NCBI RefSeq assembly: GCF_007992075.1 | Contig: NZ_BJZO01000015.1 | Coordinates: 1 to 55,870 of the forward strand | Direction: 5' to 3' | DNA length: 55,870 nt | Source of the DNA: Pararhodospirillum oryzae | GTDB lineage: Bacteria > Pseudomonadota > Alphaproteobacteria > Rhodospirillales > Rhodospirillaceae | Shown: piece after piece, positions 6,942-17,768 of the stretch | Position numbering within the stretch: position 1 is the first letter of the stretch | How the letters are laid out: each line of letters begins with the position of its first letter | Program-made: the position numbers and the translations under genes | Notes under the pieces: generated by a model | What the model was told of the DNA's origin: nothing | What the model saw: the letters and a program-made list of their open reading frames with translations, nothing else | Databases searched by the model: none

Positions 6942-8603
6942 ATGACTGATCGACTTCGCATCGCCTTGCACCAGGCCAACCCCACGGTTGGCGACATCGA
7001 GGGCAACGTGCGCCGCGTGCAAGCCGCCCGCGCCCAGGCCGCCGCCCAGGGCGCCGATCTCATGGTGGGAACCGAACTCGGCCTGATTGGCTACCCGCCC
7101 GAGGACCTGGTGCTGCGCGCCTCGGTGCTTGAGGCCACCCGCGCCGCCGTCGATGCCCTGGCCGCCGTCACCGCCGACGGCGGGCCGGCGCTGCTGGTTG
7201 GCACGCCGTGGCGCACCGACGGCGGCCGCGCCAACGCCGCCGTGCTCCTTGACCAAGGCCGGATCCAGGCCGTGACCTTGAAGCACCGGCTGCCCAATTA
7301 CGGCGTGTTCGACGAAATCCGGGTGTTCGAACCCGGTCCGTTGCCCCGGCCCCTGTCGTTTCGCGGGATCAGCCTGGGGGTGATGATCTGCGAGGATCTT
7401 TGGTTTTCCGATTCCGCCGACGCCCTGGCCCGGGCGGGCGCCGATCTTCTCGTGGTGCCCAATGGCTCGCCCTACGACCTGGGCAAGGCTCCCCAGCGTC
7501 TCGCGGTCGCGCAGGCCCGCGTGGCCGAAACCGGCCTGCCCTTGCTCTACGTCAATCAGGTGGGCGGCCAGGACGAACTGGTGTTCGATGGCGCCTCGTT
7601 CGTGCTCGATGCCACGGGCGAGGTCGTGGCCGGCGCCCCGGCCTGGAAGGAGTCGGTGGTGATCACCGACTGGACCCGCGCGCCCTCGGGCCGCTGGACC
7701 TGCCAGCCGCAAACCCCGCCCGCCGCCCCGGGGCGCTGGGAGGAAATCTATCAGGCCCTGATGGTGGGCCTGCGCGATTACGTGGACAAGAACGGCTTCC
7801 CCGGGGTTCTGCTGGGCCTGTCGGGGGGCATCGATTCCGCCTTGTCGGCCGCGCTGGCCGCCGATGCCCTGGGGGCGGAGCGGGTGCACGCCGTGATGAT
7901 GCCCAGCCCCTACACCAGCGTCGAAAGCCTGGAGGACGCGGAGCAGTGCGCCCGCCTGCTGGGCGTGAGCCTGGACACCATCGACATCGGTCCGGCCATG
8001 GCCGCGTTTTCCACCATGCTGGCCCCGTCCTTTGGCGCGCGCGCGCCCGACCTCACGGAAGAAAACATCCAGTCGCGGGCCCGGGGCGTGACCTTGATGG
8101 CGCTGTCCAACAAGCTGGGCCCCATGGTGCTGTCCACCGGCAACAAGTCGGAAATGAGCGTGGGCTACGCCACCTTGTACGGCGACATGTGCGGCGGCTT
8201 CGCCATTTTGAAGGACGTGTACAAAACCTCGGTGTTTGCCCTGTCGCGCTGGCGCAACGCCCACCGCCCGCATGGCGCCCTGGGGCCGATGGGGCCGGTG
8301 ATGCCCGATCGCGTGATCACCAAGCCGCCCAGCGCCGAGCTGCGTCCCGACCAGAAGGACGAGGACAGCTTGCCCCCCTACAGCCAGCTTGACGCCGTGT
8401 TGCAGCTTCTGATCGAGGAGCAATGCGGCGTGGCCGAGGCCACCCGGCGCAGCGGCCTGCCCCGCGCCCTGGTCGAACGGGTCTGGACCTTGCTGGGCCG
8501 CGCCGAGTACAAGCGCCGGCAAGCGCCGCCCGGGGTCAAGATCACCGCCTTGGCCTTTGGTCGCGATCGCCGCTATCCCATTACCAATGCCTATCCCGGA
8601 TGA
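6942..8603 (+). CDS. nadE: Glutamine-dependent NAD+ synthetase
   Basis: This enzyme makes NAD+ from nicotinate adenine dinucleotide, ATP and glutamine, the last step of NAD synthesis. The N-terminal nitrilase-type glutaminase domain carries the E-K-C triad (E45 in GTELGLIGYP, K114 in LKHRLPNYGVFDE, C150 in MICEDLW). The C-terminal synthetase domain carries the ATP-pyrophosphatase loop SGGIDS at 294-299 and the later STGNKSEMSVGY motif. The length of 553 residues matches bacterial two-domain enzymes. Its stop overlaps the next start as ATGA at 8600-8603, so it is coupled to gltX. Confidence 0.95.
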   Translation: MTDRLRIALHQANPTVGDIEGNVRRVQAARAQAAAQGADLMVGTELGLIGYPPEDLVLRASVLEATRAAVDALAAVTADGGPALLVGTPWRTDGGRANAAVLLDQGRIQAVTLKHRLPNYGVFDEIRVFEPGPLPRPLSFRGISLGVMICEDLWFSDSADALARAGADLLVVPNGSPYDLGKAPQRLAVAQARVAETGLPLLYVNQVGGQDELVFDGASFVLDATGEVVAGAPAWKESVVITDWTRAPSGRWTCQPQTPPAAPGRWEEIYQALMVGLRDYVDKNGFPGVLLGLSGGIDSALSAALAADALGAERVHAVMMPSPYTSVESLEDAEQCARLLGVSLDTIDIGPAMAAFSTMLAPSFGARAPDLTEENIQSRARGVTLMALSNKLGPMVLSTGNKSEMSVGYATLYGDMCGGFAILKDVYKTSVFALSRWRNAHRPHGALGPMGPVMPDRVITKPPSAELRPDQKDEDSLPPYSQLDAVLQLLIEEQCGVAEATRRSGLPRALVERVWTLLGRAEYKRRQAPPGVKITALAFGRDRRYPITNAYPG

Positions 8604-10012
8604 AGGCTTCCATGGCGTCGTCTAGCCCTTTGGCCGATTCTTCGGCTACCGAGTTTCCCCCGTCCCCGCGTGATCCGGCGGGGGCGGTGGTGGTCCGCTT
8701 TGCTCCCAGCCCGACCGGCCGCCTGCACCTGGGCAACGCGCGCATTGCCGTGCTCAATGCCCTGTATGCCCGCGCCCATGGCGGTTCCTTGATCTTGCGC
8801 ATGGACGATACCGACGAGGCCCGGGGCACCGAGGCCTTCGCCCAGGCCATTCGCGAGGATCTGACCTGGCTGGGCCTGACCTGGGTGCGCGAGGAAAGCC
8901 AGAAGGCCCGCGCGGCGCGCCATGCCGAGGCCCTGGAAACCCTGCGCGCCGCCGGGCGCTTGTACCCGTGCTACGAAACGCCCGAGGAACTGGAGGGCAA
9001 GCGTCGGCGCCAGCTGGCCCGGGGCAAGCCCCCGGTCTACGACCGCGCCGCCCTGGCCCTGAGCGAGGCCGACCGCGCCCGGCTGGAAGCCGAGGGCCGG
9101 CGGCCGCACTGGCGCTTTTTGCTGGAAGCCAGGGATGTGACCTGGGTTGACCTGGTGCGCGGCCCCAGCCACGCCCATGCCGCCCACCTGTCCGACCCCG
9201 TGCTGGTGCGCGAGGATGGCGGGCTGCTTTATACCCTGCCCTCGGTGGTCGATGACCTGGACTTCGGCGTGACCCACGTCATCCGGGGCGAGGATCACGT
9301 GGTCAACACGGCGGTGCAGATCCAGATCGCCCAGGCCCTGGGCGGGCGGCCGCCGGCGTGGGCGCACCTGCCCCTGGTCCTGGGGCCCGATGGCGGGCCA
9401 TTGTCCAAGCGCGACGGCGCCTTGTCGATTGGCGATCTGCGCGACGAGGGCATCGAAGCCGCCGCGATCGTCGCCCTGATGGCCGCGCTGGGCTCGGGCA
9501 CCGCCCCCGACCCGACGCTGGATTGGGACGCGCACGCCCGCGCCTTCCGGCTGGAGGCCTTTGGCCGCGCCCAGCCGCGCCTGGACCCCGCCGACCTGGC
9601 CCGGCTCAGCACCCGCGTCGTGCATGCCCTGGACGGGAGCCAGGTGCGCGCGCGCGGCTACGCGGTGAGCGAGGCGCACTGGGCGGTTTTGCACGCCAAC
9701 CTGACCCGCCTGGACGAACTGCCGGCCTGGCTCGCGGTGATCGACGGCACGATCGAGCCGGTCCGGGCACCGGAGGACGAGGATTTCCTGGCCCGGGCGG
9801 CGGCCTGCCTGCCGGCCGCGCCCTGGGATGAAACAACCTGGAAGGCCTGGACCGGGGCCGTGAAGGCCGCCACCGGCCGGGGGGGGCGCGCCTTGTTCCG
9901 GCCCTTGCGCCTGGCCCTGACCGGGCTCGATCACGGGCCCGAGATGGCCGCCTTGCTGCCCCTGATGGGCCGCGAGCGGGTTCTGGCGCGTCTCGCGGGC
10001 GAAAAAGCCTGA
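8600..10012 (+). CDS. gltX: Glutamate-tRNA ligase
   Basis: This class I aminoacyl-tRNA synthetase charges tRNA with glutamate. The catalytic signatures are [15 protein letters not shown] (HIGH-type motif H43-L-G-N) and PLSKRDG (KMSKS-type, K270). [14 protein letters not shown] and the anticodon-binding helical C-terminal part are also typical. At 470 residues it is of normal length. I start at the ATG that overlaps the nadE stop. Many alphaproteobacteria carry two GluRS paralogues and lack GlnRS, one of which also mischarges tRNA-Gln for later amidation; which paralogue this is cannot be judged from this window. Confidence 0.92.
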   Translation: MKASMASSSPLADSSATEFPPSPRDPAGAVVVRFAPSPTGRLHLGNARIAVLNALYARAHGGSLILRMDDTDEARGTEAFAQAIREDLTWLGLTWVREESQKARAARHAEALETLRAAGRLYPCYETPEELEGKRRRQLARGKPPVYDRAALALSEADRARLEAEGRRPHWRFLLEARDVTWVDLVRGPSHAHAAHLSDPVLVREDGGLLYTLPSVVDDLDFGVTHVIRGEDHVVNTAVQIQIAQALGGRPPAWAHLPLVLGPDGGPLSKRDGALSIGDLRDEGIEAAAIVALMAALGSGTAPDPTLDWDAHARAFRLEAFGRAQPRLDPADLARLSTRVVHALDGSQVRARGYAVSEAHWAVLHANLTRLDELPAWLAVIDGTIEPVRAPEDEDFLARAAACLPAAPWDETTWKAWTGAVKAATGRGGRALFRPLRLALTGLDHGPEMAALLPLMGRERVLARLAGEKA

Positions 10013-10074
10013 CGGTCCGTCCGTCCCTCGTTTTGTCTTTTGTTCGCGCCGATCGTTCAGAAGGAGTTCCGTTC

Positions 10075-11472
10075 GTGAACGCTCCCGTTGCCCCCTCGCT
10101 TTTCTTGCACAACACCTTGACCGGGCGGCGCGACCCGTTCGAGCCGATCGAGCCCGATCACGTGCGGTTGTATGTCTGCGGGCCCACGGTCTACGACCGG
10201 GCCCACATCGGCAACGCCCGTCCGGTGGTGGTGTTCGACGTGCTGACCCGGCTGCTGCGTCGTTTGTATCCGCGCGTCACCTACGTGCGCAACATCACCG
10301 ACGTGGACGACAAGATCAACGCCCGCGCCCGCGAGGCCGGCGAGCCGATCGACGCGATCACGGCGCGCACCATCGTGCATTTCCATGACGACATGAGCGC
10401 GCTGGGCGCCCTGCCTCCCGACGAGGAACCCCGCGCCACCCGCCATATCCAGGACATGCAGCGCCTGATCGCGCGGCTGATCGACCGGGGCCACGCCTAC
10501 GAGGCCGAGGGGCATGTGCTGTTCAGCGTGCCCTCGATGCCCGAGTACGGGCGGCTGTCGCGGCGTTCGCGCGACGACATGATCGCGGGCGCGCGGGTCG
10601 AGGTGGCCCCCTACAAGCGCGATCCGGCCGATTTCGTGCTGTGGAAGCCCTCCGACGACACCTTGCCCGGGTGGGATAGCCCCTGGGGGCGGGGGCGGCC
10701 CGGCTGGCACATCGAGTGCTCGGCCATGAGCGCCCGTTACCTGGGCGAAAGTTTCGACATCCACGGCGGCGGCCTGGATCTGGTTTTCCCTCACCACGAA
10801 AACGAGATCGCCCAAAGCGTGTGCGCCAACGGGCCCGGCACCTTTGCCCGGGTGTGGATGCACAACGGCTACCTGATGGTGAACGGCGAAAAGATGTCCA
10901 AGTCGCTGGGCAACTTCCTCACCGTTCAGGATCTGCTGGCCCGCGCGCCGGGCGAGGCCGTGCGCCTGGGGCTGCTGTCCACCCACTACCGCCAGCCCCT
11001 GGACTGGACCGACGCCGGGCTGGACCAGGCCCGCCGGACCCTCGACCGGTTCTATGCCGCGCTTGGCCGGGTCGCGGATGTTCCGGCCGATGAAGCCGCC
11101 CCGGTGCCCGAGGGCGTGCTGGCGGCCCTGTGCGACGATCTCAACACGCCGCGCGCGCTGACCGAGCTGCACGCCCTGGTCGGTGCCCTCAACAAGGCGG
11201 AAACACCGGAGGATCAAAGCCGGCTCAAGGGCCGGATCCTGGCGGCGGGCGCGCTTTTGGGCCTGCTGGGCCAGGATCCGGCCGCGTGGCGGGCGGGCGA
11301 CTCGGCGGACGACGCCGACCTGGCCGCCCGGGTCGAGGAACGCATCCAGGCGCGCAAGGCGGCCCGGGCTGCCCGCGACTTCGCCGCGGCCGATGCGATT
11401 CGCGACGCCCTCGCCGCCGAGGGAATCGTGCTGGAGGACGGGCCCGGGGGCACGACCTGGCGTCGCGCCTAG
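10075..11472 (+). CDS. cysS: Cysteine-tRNA ligase
   Basis: This class I cysteinyl-tRNA synthetase has 465 residues. [17 protein letters not shown] holds the HIGH-type motif and the first zinc cysteine. HIECSAMS and HHENEIAQS give the remaining zinc ligands, and [10 protein letters not shown] is the KMSKS loop. I choose the GTG at 10075 because AAGGAG lies 8 nt upstream; the longer frame begins with TTG at 10033 and has no site. It lies 62 nt after gltX in the same direction, so the two synthetases and nadE are probably one transcription unit. Confidence 0.95.
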   Translation: MNAPVAPSLFLHNTLTGRRDPFEPIEPDHVRLYVCGPTVYDRAHIGNARPVVVFDVLTRLLRRLYPRVTYVRNITDVDDKINARAREAGEPIDAITARTIVHFHDDMSALGALPPDEEPRATRHIQDMQRLIARLIDRGHAYEAEGHVLFSVPSMPEYGRLSRRSRDDMIAGARVEVAPYKRDPADFVLWKPSDDTLPGWDSPWGRGRPGWHIECSAMSARYLGESFDIHGGGLDLVFPHHENEIAQSVCANGPGTFARVWMHNGYLMVNGEKMSKSLGNFLTVQDLLARAPGEAVRLGLLSTHYRQPLDWTDAGLDQARRTLDRFYAALGRVADVPADEAAPVPEGVLAALCDDLNTPRALTELHALVGALNKAETPEDQSRLKGRILAAGALLGLLGQDPAAWRAGDSADDADLAARVEERIQARKAARAARDFAAADAIRDALAAEGIVLEDGPGGTTWRRA

Positions 11473-11832
11473 AAATCCGGACGATCCGGGGGCCTCGATT
11501 TGTGAGGTTCTCGGATCGATTACACCATTTAGGATATAAATATATACTTTGTGATTCGTAATGAACGGCTGCGCCGCCCGAAAAACGGGTACGGGGTCGG
11601 ATGAATCCGACCCGGGGGAGAGGGCGTTTTTCTTCGGCATTCAGGCGAGTGCTTCTCCTCACCGGAGAACCTATTCAAAAACGCGATATCGAACACCATG
11701 AACGACCCCTTTCCGACATAAACGTGGATACCCATCGTGCACGGAAAAGGGTATCATCACTGATGCCGCACAACGAATAGGGGGCTTTCGGGGTGAAAGG
11801 CAGAGGGAAGTGTGGCGTGAGCGAGAGGCTCG
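11473..11832. other. Intergenic region with symmetric element
   Basis: No gene is evident. About 11510-11570 is AT-rich and could hold the promoter of the next gene. GGGTCGG-ATGAAT-CCGACCC at 11594-11613 is a near-perfect dyad. It could be a weak terminator of cysS (T run at about 11637) or a regulator-binding site. Neither role can be settled from sequence alone. Confidence 0.35.
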
Positions 11833-14547
11833 ATGCTCAAGGTATTATTGATCGAAAACCAGACAGCCCCTGGAGACGCGGTATCGTCGTTTCAGGCTGA
11901 TGCCGACGGCTGGGGGATCGTTTTGACCACCGTGGACACCGTGGCGGCGGGCGTGGCGGCCCTGCGTCAGGGAAACCATCAGGTGGCGGTGATCGATCTT
12001 GATTGTTCCGGACACCACGATCCCGCCAGCCTGCGCCTGGTGATGGCGGCGGCGACGGCCACCCGGACGGCGGTGATCGCCCTGGCGGGCGAGGGGCAGG
12101 AAGACCATGTCGAGGCCTTGATTGACCTGGGCGCCTATGAATGCCTGCCCCGGGCCAGCGTGACCCACGACACCTTGCACCGGGTGGTGCGCCGGGCCGC
12201 GCTGCGCGCCGCGCTTGAAACCTTGCAGGAGAATGGCGAGCGCACCCGCCGGCAGCTGACCGGCCTGGAACACGACGTGCGCACCGCCCTGACCACCATT
12301 GTCGGCTACGCCCACCTGATCGAGCACGAGGACAACGCCGGGCGGCGGATTGGCTATGCCCGGCTGATCGACCAGGCCGCCGCGTCGCTGGAAGAACCGC
12401 TACGGGGCTTGTCGGCGCTGGACCTGCCCGGTCTGGAGACCGACCTTGACGGCGCGGTGGTCATCGACATGGCCCCGGATCTGGCCTGCGTGGTGCGCGA
12501 CGGCCGGGTGGTGCACGTGAACCCGGCCGGGGCTTCCTTGCTGGGCGTCAGCCCCACCGCGTTGATCGGGCGGCCGGTCGATCTGCTGGTTCCTCCCGAC
12601 ACCCTGGGCGATCTGGTGGCGTTGCTGGGCGGTCCGGTGCGGGCGCGCCGGCCCCTGCCCGGGCGCCTGATGCGCGCCGACGGCACCGACATCGAGGTGC
12701 TGATGAGCGTGTCGCCCTACGGCGGATCGGATCAGGCGGGATCGGGAAGCGTTCTGTTCGTGGCCCGCGACGTGTCCGAACGGGCGCGGGCCCACCGCGA
12801 GGCCGACCGCCAGGCCGCGTTCTTGCGCGCGGTCACCGACACCATGGTGGACGCCCTGGTGGTGACCGACGAGGCCGGCCGGATCGAACGCTTCAACAAG
12901 GCGGCGGAACGGCTGTTCGGCGTGGGGGCCGAAGAGATCATTGGCCGCTCGATCACCCTTTTGATGCCGGCCCGCGAGGCGCGCGCCCACGACCAGCACA
13001 TGCGGACTTACCTGAAAACGGGACAGTCGCGCGTCATCGGCATCGGTCGGGAGCTGCGCGCGCGGCGCCTCGATGGCTCGGAATTTCCGATCGAGCTGGC
13101 CTTGTCGGTGGTCGCGCAGGAAGGACGGCGCCGTTTCGTGGGGGTCATCCGCGATATTACCGAGCGCAAGGAACACGAAGAGCAACTGGTGACCCTGGCG
13201 ACCCGCGATCCCCTGACCGGCCTGCCCAACCGTGTTTTGCTGCGCGAGCACCTGGAAAAGGCGCGATCGCGGGCCCTGACCCCGGATGGTCCCTTGGGGT
13301 TTGCCGTCTTGTTCGTGGACATCGACCACTTCAAGAAGATTAACGACACCATGGGCCATGTCATGGGCGATCAGGTGATCCGGGCCATGGCCGACCGCTT
13401 GGAAAAGCACCTGCGCCCGCTCGATGACGACATGCTGGCCCACCTGGGGGGCGACGAGTTCACCGTGTTCCTGGGCGAAGGCGCGGACAGTGAAGCCGTG
13501 CGCCAGCGGGCCGAGGCTTTGATGACGGATCTGGTGCGTCCGTATGACATCGGCGGGCGCGAGGTGTTCACCTCCGTGTCGGTGGGGGCTGCCCGCTTCC
13601 CCGACGACGGCGACGACGTTTCCACCTTGCTGCGCAATGTCGATACCGCCTTGCACCATGCCAAGCGCCAGAAATGCAGCTCGGTGATGTTTTATACCCC
13701 CAAGCTGTCGGCGGACGCGGTGCGCCGCTTGCATATCGAAACCGGCCTGCGCCGGGCCCTGGAGCGCGACGAGTTCGAGGTGCACTTCCAGCCCAAGGTC
13801 GATCTGGTCTCGGGCGAGGTGCTGGGGGCCGAGGCCCTGTTGCGCTGGGATGGCCGCGACATTGGCAAGGTCTCGCCGGTGGAGTTCGTGCCGGTGGCCG
13901 AGGAAACCGGCCTGGTGCAGCCGATCGGGGAATGGGTGCTGCGCCAGGCGTGCGCCCAGGCGGCCACCTGGCAGCAAGGCGGGCTTCCGGCCTTGCGCAT
14001 GGGCGTGAACCTGTCGGCCCGTCAGTTCAACGATCCGGACCTGGCCGAAAAGGTGCGCGCGATCCTGGACGAAACCGCGCTGGATCCGGCGATGCTGGAC
14101 CTGGAATTGACCGAAAGCATGCTGGTCGAGGATGGGGATCAGGCGGTACGGGTGTTGAAGCGGCTGAAATCCCTGGGAATCACCTTGTCGATTGATGACT
14201 TCGGCACCGGGTATTCGTCGTTCGGCTATCTCAAGCGCTTTCCCATTGATTACATAAAGATCGATCGCTCGTTCGTGGTCGATCTGCCCAACAACGCCGA
14301 CGACATGGCCATCACCCGCGCCATCGCCAGCATGGCGTCGGCGCTGCGGCTGCGCCTGGTCGCGGAAGGGGTGGAAACCAACGAGCAGGTCACGTTCCTG
14401 CGCACCTTGGGCTGTCACCAGGGCCAGGGGTTCTTGTACAGCCGGCCGGTGCCGGCCGCGGCGTTCGAGGCCTTGCTGAAGCGCCTGAACCCCGAGGGCA
14501 ACGGGGTGCACCCGGCCTTTCGCGATCCGGTTCCGGTCGAGGTCTGA
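11833..14547 (+). CDS. GGDEF-EAL c-di-GMP protein with receiver-like and PAS domains
   Basis: This 904-residue hybrid is probably cytoplasmic, with no membrane segments seen. Order: a receiver-like domain (1 to about 120) with the phospho-acceptor position kept (VIDLD, D55) but the acidic pair replaced by E8-N9 and the Thr/Lys switch residues lost. Next comes a histidine-kinase-dimer-like helix (LEHDVRTALTTI, H147), two PAS domains (about 205-310 and 330-455), GGDEF with intact GGDEF at 539-543, and EAL with intact E667-A-L and DDFGTGYSSF. Both catalytic domains look active by motif, so it could make or break down c-di-GMP. The N-terminus suggests the input is not ordinary phosphorylation. 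Confidence 0.88.
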   Translation: MLKVLLIENQTAPGDAVSSFQADADGWGIVLTTVDTVAAGVAALRQGNHQVAVIDLDCSGHHDPASLRLVMAAATATRTAVIALAGEGQEDHVEALIDLGAYECLPRASVTHDTLHRVVRRAALRAALETLQENGERTRRQLTGLEHDVRTALTTIVGYAHLIEHEDNAGRRIGYARLIDQAAASLEEPLRGLSALDLPGLETDLDGAVVIDMAPDLACVVRDGRVVHVNPAGASLLGVSPTALIGRPVDLLVPPDTLGDLVALLGGPVRARRPLPGRLMRADGTDIEVLMSVSPYGGSDQAGSGSVLFVARDVSERARAHREADRQAAFLRAVTDTMVDALVVTDEAGRIERFNKAAERLFGVGAEEIIGRSITLLMPAREARAHDQHMRTYLKTGQSRVIGIGRELRARRLDGSEFPIELALSVVAQEGRRRFVGVIRDITERKEHEEQLVTLATRDPLTGLPNRVLLREHLEKARSRALTPDGPLGFAVLFVDIDHFKKINDTMGHVMGDQVIRAMADRLEKHLRPLDDDMLAHLGGDEFTVFLGEGADSEAVRQRAEALMTDLVRPYDIGGREVFTSVSVGAARFPDDGDDVSTLLRNVDTALHHAKRQKCSSVMFYTPKLSADAVRRLHIETGLRRALERDEFEVHFQPKVDLVSGEVLGAEALLRWDGRDIGKVSPVEFVPVAEETGLVQPIGEWVLRQACAQAATWQQGGLPALRMGVNLSARQFNDPDLAEKVRAILDETALDPAMLDLELTESMLVEDGDQAVRVLKRLKSLGITLSIDDFGTGYSSFGYLKRFPIDYIKIDRSFVVDLPNNADDMAITRAIASMASALRLRLVAEGVETNEQVTFLRTLGCHQGQGFLYSRPVPAAAFEALLKRLNPEGNGVHPAFRDPVPVEV

Positions 14548-14582
14548 CCGCACGCGCCCCCGAACCCGCCCGGGGACGGGAA

Positions 14583-14601
14583 GCGGGGCAACGGGCCCCG
14601 C
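14583..14601. terminator. Hairpin between convergent genes
   Basis: GCGGGGC pairs with GCCCCGC between the GGDEF-EAL gene and the oppositely oriented PAP2 gene. It is a possible bidirectional terminator, weak because the T tract is poor. Confidence 0.4.
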
Positions 14602-14632
14602 GTTCCTTCGAGGTCAGGCCGCGCAAGGGCGA

Positions 14633-15373
14633 TCAGGCGCGGGGCAGGAAGCAGGGCAGCGGGCCGCCCCCCAGGGCCGGATCGCCAGCCTCGGCGAAGC
14701 GACGCGCGATCAGCACCGTTCCCAGGCCGAGGGCGGCGCCCATGACCACGTCGCTCAGGAAATGCGCGGTGACCAGAATCCGGCTGAGGGAAACCAAGAG
14801 CGCGACTCCCAGGAAACCAACCCGCCAGCGGGGCATGAACAGGGCCAAGGTGGCCATGGCCGCCCAGATGACCTGGGAATGCCCCGAGGGAAAGGCGTTG
14901 TAGTTCGACGCGAAGGCAAAGGGGAAAAACCCCGTGGTGCCGTCGGCGAACAGCAGCCGGGGCCGGGCTCGTCCGATCACGCCTTTCAGAAGCGTGACCA
15001 CCAGTCCCGACGAGACCAGAACGGCGAACAGGAAAACAAAGGCCCGCGCGCGCTGGAACCAAAGGCGCTCCGTGGCGCGCGCGCGCGCGCGGTGGGCGGC
15101 GCCCAGGCACACGACCATCCCCCCTCCGGCCAGGAGATACCACCACGAGGCTTCGCCGATGGTCGAAAGCGCGTGTCCCACGGCCATCAGGCCAGGGGGA
15201 ACACCGGCCTTCAGGGCGAGCGCCAGCGGATGGTCGATGAACAGCATCAAGAGCGCGCAGACGCCCACCACGGCGGCGCTGGCCTGTCCCCACGACAGCG
15301 CGTTCAAGCGTCCGAGGGGCAGGGGGGGGAGAAGCTGCTGGGCGGGCACGGGCACGGGCTTCCGATCGCTCAC
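14633..15373 (-). CDS. PAP2-family membrane phosphatase
   Basis: This 246-residue integral membrane phosphatase of the PAP2 superfamily would remove phosphate from lipid phosphates such as phosphatidate or undecaprenyl pyrophosphate at the outer face of the inner membrane. All three catalytic motifs are present in order: KGVIGRARP (K-x6-RP), PSGHS, and SRILVTAHFLSDV (SR-x5-H-x3-D). Five or six hydrophobic helices flank them. The PSGHS motif is preceded by NAFPS, as in known members. The substrate cannot be assigned. It is convergent with the c-di-GMP gene and diverges from ccrM across 613 bp. Confidence 0.87.
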   Translation of the reverse strand: MSDRKPVPVPAQQLLPPLPLGRLNALSWGQASAAVVGVCALLMLFIDHPLALALKAGVPPGLMAVGHALSTIGEASWWYLLAGGGMVVCLGAAHRARARATERLWFQRARAFVFLFAVLVSSGLVVTLLKGVIGRARPRLLFADGTTGFFPFAFASNYNAFPSGHSQVIWAAMATLALFMPRWRVGFLGVALLVSLSRILVTAHFLSDVVMGAALGLGTVLIARRFAEAGDPALGGGPLPCFLPRA

Positions 15374-17087
<1,714 letters not shown>

Positions 17088-17126
17088 GGGCCCGCGCGCG
17101 CCGGGGGCCTGGTTCCCGGGACGCGC

Positions 17127-17768
17127 CTACCCCAAGGCGAAGGGGCTTGGGGGCCGCGAAGGAGCGGGGGAGCTGTCCTTCGGGGCGCGCGGCCCCGCGG
17201 GGTCAATGCCAAGCCGGTTGGCGAATAACTCGATGTAGCTTACCGAAAAGGCCGTCTCGGCATCGTCGGGGGTGAGGCGCTGGTGGAGCTTCAAGGCCGC
17301 GCCGCCGGTGGACGCCACCGGAAGCAGGAGGGCGGTGGGGTGCATCGCCGCGAACAACCCGGCTTCGCGCTCGGCCCCGTCCATGCCACCGATCACGACC
17401 GCAGCCGAAAAGGCGTGATCCCCGATCATCCGGCGGCGCAGGACTTCAAGGCTGGCGTCCCGGTCATCGGGCACGGCCTCCACAGGTACCACGTCGGGAA
17501 ACGCCGCGTTGTCGTCGGGATAGAGGCCGTCAAAAAAACGGCTTTGGTAGAGCCGGACCCAGTGGCCCAGGGTGACGTTCAGATCCTCGGCCGCCGCCCG
17601 CACCATGGGGGTGATGGCCGGATGCCCTCCCCAAACCAGCAGTCGCCGCCCCAAAACCACGCGGACCAGGGCCGAGACGGCGAACTGGATCAAGGTGGGG
17701 TTGGCTGTCTTGGCGTAGTCCCCGCGTCCGGGCACGGGCACGCTGGCCGACAGGAAGATGGCGTTCAT
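17127..17768 (-). CDS. SLOG-domain protein coupled to TIR gene
   Basis: This 213-residue protein with a Rossmann-like SLOG pattern is predicted to bind a nucleotide or NAD-derived ligand. Visible markers are the first strand IFLSASVP, a GG turn in LLVWGGHPAITPMV (G47-G48), and the second signature VVIGGMDGAERE (G127-G128 to E133). The strand ALLLPVASTGGAA resembles the third SLOG element. No signal peptide, transmembrane helix or recognised effector domain is present; the C-terminal 25 residues are Pro/Ser-rich. Its ATG overlaps the TIR stop as ATGA, indicating coupled translation. SLOG proteins paired with TIR enzymes are known in prokaryotic conflict systems, including Thoeris, where SLOG senses a TIR-made signal. 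That role is inferred here. Confidence 0.68.
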   Translation of the reverse strand: MNAIFLSASVPVPGRGDYAKTANPTLIQFAVSALVRVVLGRRLLVWGGHPAITPMVRAAAEDLNVTLGHWVRLYQSRFFDGLYPDDNAAFPDVVPVEAVPDDRDASLEVLRRRMIGDHAFSAAVVIGGMDGAEREAGLFAAMHPTALLLPVASTGGAALKLHQRLTPDDAETAFSVSYIELFANRLGIDPAGPRAPKDSSPAPSRPPSPFALG

